A stretch of DNA of 8,523 nt from Oscillospiraceae bacterium (lineage in GTDB: Bacteria; Bacillota; Clostridia; Oscillospirales; Oscillospiraceae), in assembly GCA_009786775.1 (NCBI GenBank), contig WQRL01000011.1, positions 5,461 to 13,983 of the forward strand. Direction: 5' to 3'. Positions within the stretch are counted from its first letter, which is position 1. The number at the start of each line of letters is the position of its first letter. The notes under the pieces were generated by a model. The model was given only the letters and a program-made list of their open reading frames with translations. It ran no database searches and was not told where the DNA came from. The position numbers were made by a program, and so were the translations under genes. Shown piece by piece: positions 6,633 through 8,523 of this stretch.

Positions 6633-7759
6633 CGGCTCCCCCCCTTAATTTTAGTCAGAGCATACAAAATGATGCCGTTGGTCGCAATCGCCCTGAGCAT
6701 TTCAGGTACGCCCGCCCGCAGTTCCGGCGGCAGCAGCTCTGTTGCAAGCGGCAGAGCAATTGTAAGGATGCCGTGGAAAATAAACGCTCCGAAAATAACA
6801 TCGAACACTCTTGCCCTTCTTACAGTGGCACCGCCCACTAAAACCGCAGCTACAGCCTGGAATGTAAATGCGTTTGGACCTGCATAATATTGTAGAAAGC
6901 CAAAACTTTGAGCATAGATAACAATACCCACAGCCGCCAAGGCTGTTGAGAGGGTAGTGCCTATAATGCGCATCTTGTCAACATTTATGCCTGATGCCCT
7001 TGCATAGTTCGGGTTTGCCCCCGCCGCACTCATCATCATTCCTGTGCGGCTTCTTGTAAACATCCAGATAATTAGGCAGAACACCAAGAACACCAGCACA
7101 AGCCCGAGCCTGACCGTCATACCTCCGATTTCAAACCGCAGAAGCTGGTCAAAGGCATTTCCAAAGTCCTGATCCAGATTAACCATCTGGCGCAGCCCTC
7201 TGCCCGTTGCAGGAAGGATTGCGATGTCCGCAGTGATAAAGGGGCTCATAGCCCACAGGATATTAAACAGCGCAACAGCAGAGAAGCCTACATATACCGT
7301 AATTGCCATCTCACTGCCCTTAACCTTGTTAAGAAGCATGCCGTACAAAATTCCGATAGCGACAGATATGATAAGGGCAACTACAATTGCCACCAGTGCA
7401 AGCACTATAGGATTTAGATAGGGGTTTGTAATGCTGCCAAACAGCCCCCGGTGGTTTAGTTCAATGCTTACCGTGGCTCCGACAAGACCGCCCAGGATAC
7501 CCAGCGGAACACCGAAGTTCGGGCCGACACCGCTCTGTATGCTCGGCAGCATAGCAAGAACTATAACCCCCCACATTCCCCAGCGGCGTATTACGTCGCC
7601 GAAAAACGAGGCAGTGTTCATGTCCATAAGCCCTGCGCCAACAAACATTAGCACAAAAAGCCCAACTATAATAACACGCGCCAAGCCAAAATCCGTCTGG
7701 ACCTTGCCCCACAGCCTCGCGGCTGTCCCTTGCCCCGCAGCAGTTGTTTCAGGCTTCAT
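6629..7759 (-). CDS. Sugar/nucleoside-type ABC transporter permease (BPD_transp_2 family)
   Basis: First membrane subunit of the upstream importer, 376 residues, a normal size. After a short cytoplasmic N-terminus the helices start at about 28-45. Family landmarks are VGPNFGVPLGILGGL at 78-92, the cytoplasmic ATPase-coupling region AAGANPNYARASGINVDKMR at 245-264 (corresponding to the RbsC/YufP-type GxNxxAAxxxGI loop) and AVAAVLVGGATVRRARVFDV at 302-321. It pairs with the 790-aa permease encoded next, which aligns at the same three places. The ATG at 7759-7757 shares its A with the ATPase stop (TAATG) and has GTGAGGT just upstream; the TGA stop overlaps the next start as ATGA. These overlaps imply translational coupling and fixed stoichiometry. 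The substrate could be a sugar, a nucleoside or a related small molecule; the sequence does not decide. Confidence 0.92.
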   Translation of the reverse strand: MKPETTAAGQGTAARLWGKVQTDFGLARVIIVGLFVLMFVGAGLMDMNTASFFGDVIRRWGMWGVIVLAMLPSIQSGVGPNFGVPLGILGGLVGATVSIELNHRGLFGSITNPYLNPIVLALVAIVVALIISVAIGILYGMLLNKVKGSEMAITVYVGFSAVALFNILWAMSPFITADIAILPATGRGLRQMVNLDQDFGNAFDQLLRFEIGGMTVRLGLVLVFLVFCLIIWMFTRSRTGMMMSAAGANPNYARASGINVDKMRIIGTTLSTALAAVGIVIYAQSFGFLQYYAGPNAFTFQAVAAVLVGGATVRRARVFDVIFGAFIFHGILTIALPLATELLPPELRAGVPEMLRAIATNGIILYALTKIKGGSR

Positions 7760-8523
7760 TATACCTCACCGCCTTCCGCATTGTTTGCAGGCGCATCACC
7801 GCCGTATAGCGCCTTATCCCAGCGTGAATCCTCAGCCTCTAAGCCAGCATTAGCTTGAGCGGCACCGAAGCTCACCGTTTCAGCCTGGGCAATATTTTCT
7901 GCGCTGGGCGCAACTCCGCTCATCGCAAGGCCATATTCGGCATCAGTCGCGTCGGGGCGCAAAGTAGCTATTATCTTGCCGTCTGATACAATCGCTATCT
8001 GGTCACAGAGGCTCCTTAGCTCCCCTAGCTCACTGCTGACCATTATAATAGTCATGCCTTCATCGCGCAGCTTCGAGAGGTAGTTTAGGATCAGTTCCTT
8101 CGCCCCTATGTCGATGCCACGGGTCGGCTCGGAAACTATCAGCACCTTCGGCCCCATTGTTAGAGCTGATGCCAGACACACCTTTTGCTGATTGCCGCCT
8201 GACAGAGTGCCTGCTTTTTGCTTGCGGCTCCGGCATCTAATGTCAAGTGTCTTTATCATCTCGTCAGCATGGGTGTTCATCTTGTGGGCGTTTATCTGTC
8301 CGCTCCGCAAAAATTCACGCTTGGTTGTCATGGTGCGGAACATTATGTTGTGGGCAATACTTTCTTCAAGCAGTAGCCCAACGCCGCGCCTGTCTTCTGA
8401 AACGAAGGCAATGCTTTTGCTCAGGGCATCCCCAAGTTTTTTCAAGTTGAGCTGCTCGCCGAATACTTCGACCCGCCCTTCGGCTGAAAAGAGCCCTGCA
8501 ATTCCGTTGGGAATACCCACCTT
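7759..8523 (-). CDS. Sugar/nucleoside-type ABC transporter ATPase, C-terminal domain (partial)
   Basis: The last 254 codons of what is normally a roughly 500-residue ATPase with two nucleotide-binding domains; the first domain and true start lie beyond base 8523. Codon 2 (GTG, 8520-8518) is an internal valine, not a start. Visible landmarks, numbered from the first visible codon: KVGIPNGIAGLF at 1-12, the position of the degenerate Walker A in this class; VSEDRRGVGL at 41-50, a family hallmark; ABC signature LSGGNQQK at 107-114; Walker B VLIVSEPTRGID at 127-138; SSELGEL at 163-169. Walker B has Ser where Asp is usual, and Walker A has Lys-Val instead of Lys-Ser/Thr, so this half is probably a non-catalytic site. 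A 50-residue Ala/Glu/Asn-rich tail ends the protein. The TAA stop overlaps the next permease's ATG by one base. Confidence 0.93.
   Translation of the reverse strand, partial: KVGIPNGIAGLFSAEGRVEVFGEQLNLKKLGDALSKSIAFVSEDRRGVGLLLEESIAHNIMFRTMTTKREFLRSGQINAHKMNTHADEMIKTLDIRCRSRKQKAGTLSGGNQQKVCLASALTMGPKVLIVSEPTRGIDIGAKELILNYLSKLRDEGMTIIMVSSELGELRSLCDQIAIVSDGKIIATLRPDATDAEYGLAMSGVAPSAENIAQAETVSFGAAQANAGLEAEDSRWDKALYGGDAPANNAEGGEV

Noticed and set aside
8518..8520. GTG as a start codon for the ATPase
   Set aside because: The frame continues to the window edge, and the residues are in the middle of a second nucleotide-binding domain, so the GTG is an internal valine.
1..8523. CRISPR array, insertion sequence, tRNA or rRNA
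   Set aside because: No regularly spaced direct repeats, transposase frames with terminal repeats, or recognisable structural RNA sequences were found.

Overview
Every gene recognised here is on the minus strand, so transcription runs from base 8523 towards base 1. The window holds parts of two ABC importers placed end to end. The strong AGGAGG-like ribosome binding sites, the TTG start of one gene, the short lipoprotein signal peptide with an LTAC lipobox, and the style of the proteins suggest a Gram-positive anaerobe of the Firmicutes/Clostridia type. This is an inference; no rRNA or marker gene is present to confirm it.

First block (8523 down to 4260): a tightly packed operon for a sugar/nucleoside-type (CUT2/BMP-like) importer. 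It begins off-window with the 5' part of a double-domain ATPase, of which the last 254 codons are visible. A first permease (376 aa) follows, its start overlapping the ATPase stop by one base (TAATG). A second permease (790 aa) follows with a 4-base ATGA overlap. The second permease is about twice the usual size. Its transport core carries roughly 120 extra residues, and after the core comes a tandem pair of four-helix membrane domains (residues 491-614 and 651-774) offset by exactly 160 residues. This duplicated C-terminal extension is the least explained thing in the window. No solute-binding protein for this importer is visible; one may lie beyond base 8523.

Second block (4195 down to 1): a peptide/nickel-type (Dpp/Opp family) importer in the order binding lipoprotein, DppB-type permease, DppC-type permease, DppD-type ATPase (first 145 codons; the rest is off the left edge). 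The 118-base gap before the binding protein has a consensus -35 box (TTGACA) inside an AT-rich inverted repeat, so it probably holds a regulated promoter. Two stem-loops without U-tracts lie between the binding-protein gene and dppB, as expected where a binding protein is made in excess over its membrane partners. dppB and dppC are 9 bases apart. dppC and dppD are separated by a 109-base gap that can form an imperfect stem-loop.

The two blocks are different transporter superfamilies, and nothing in the sequence links their substrates. No convincing terminator was seen between them, so read-through from the first into the second is possible. No RNA genes, CRISPR arrays, insertion sequences or integration sites were found. 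No gene-free stretch exceeds 300 bases.
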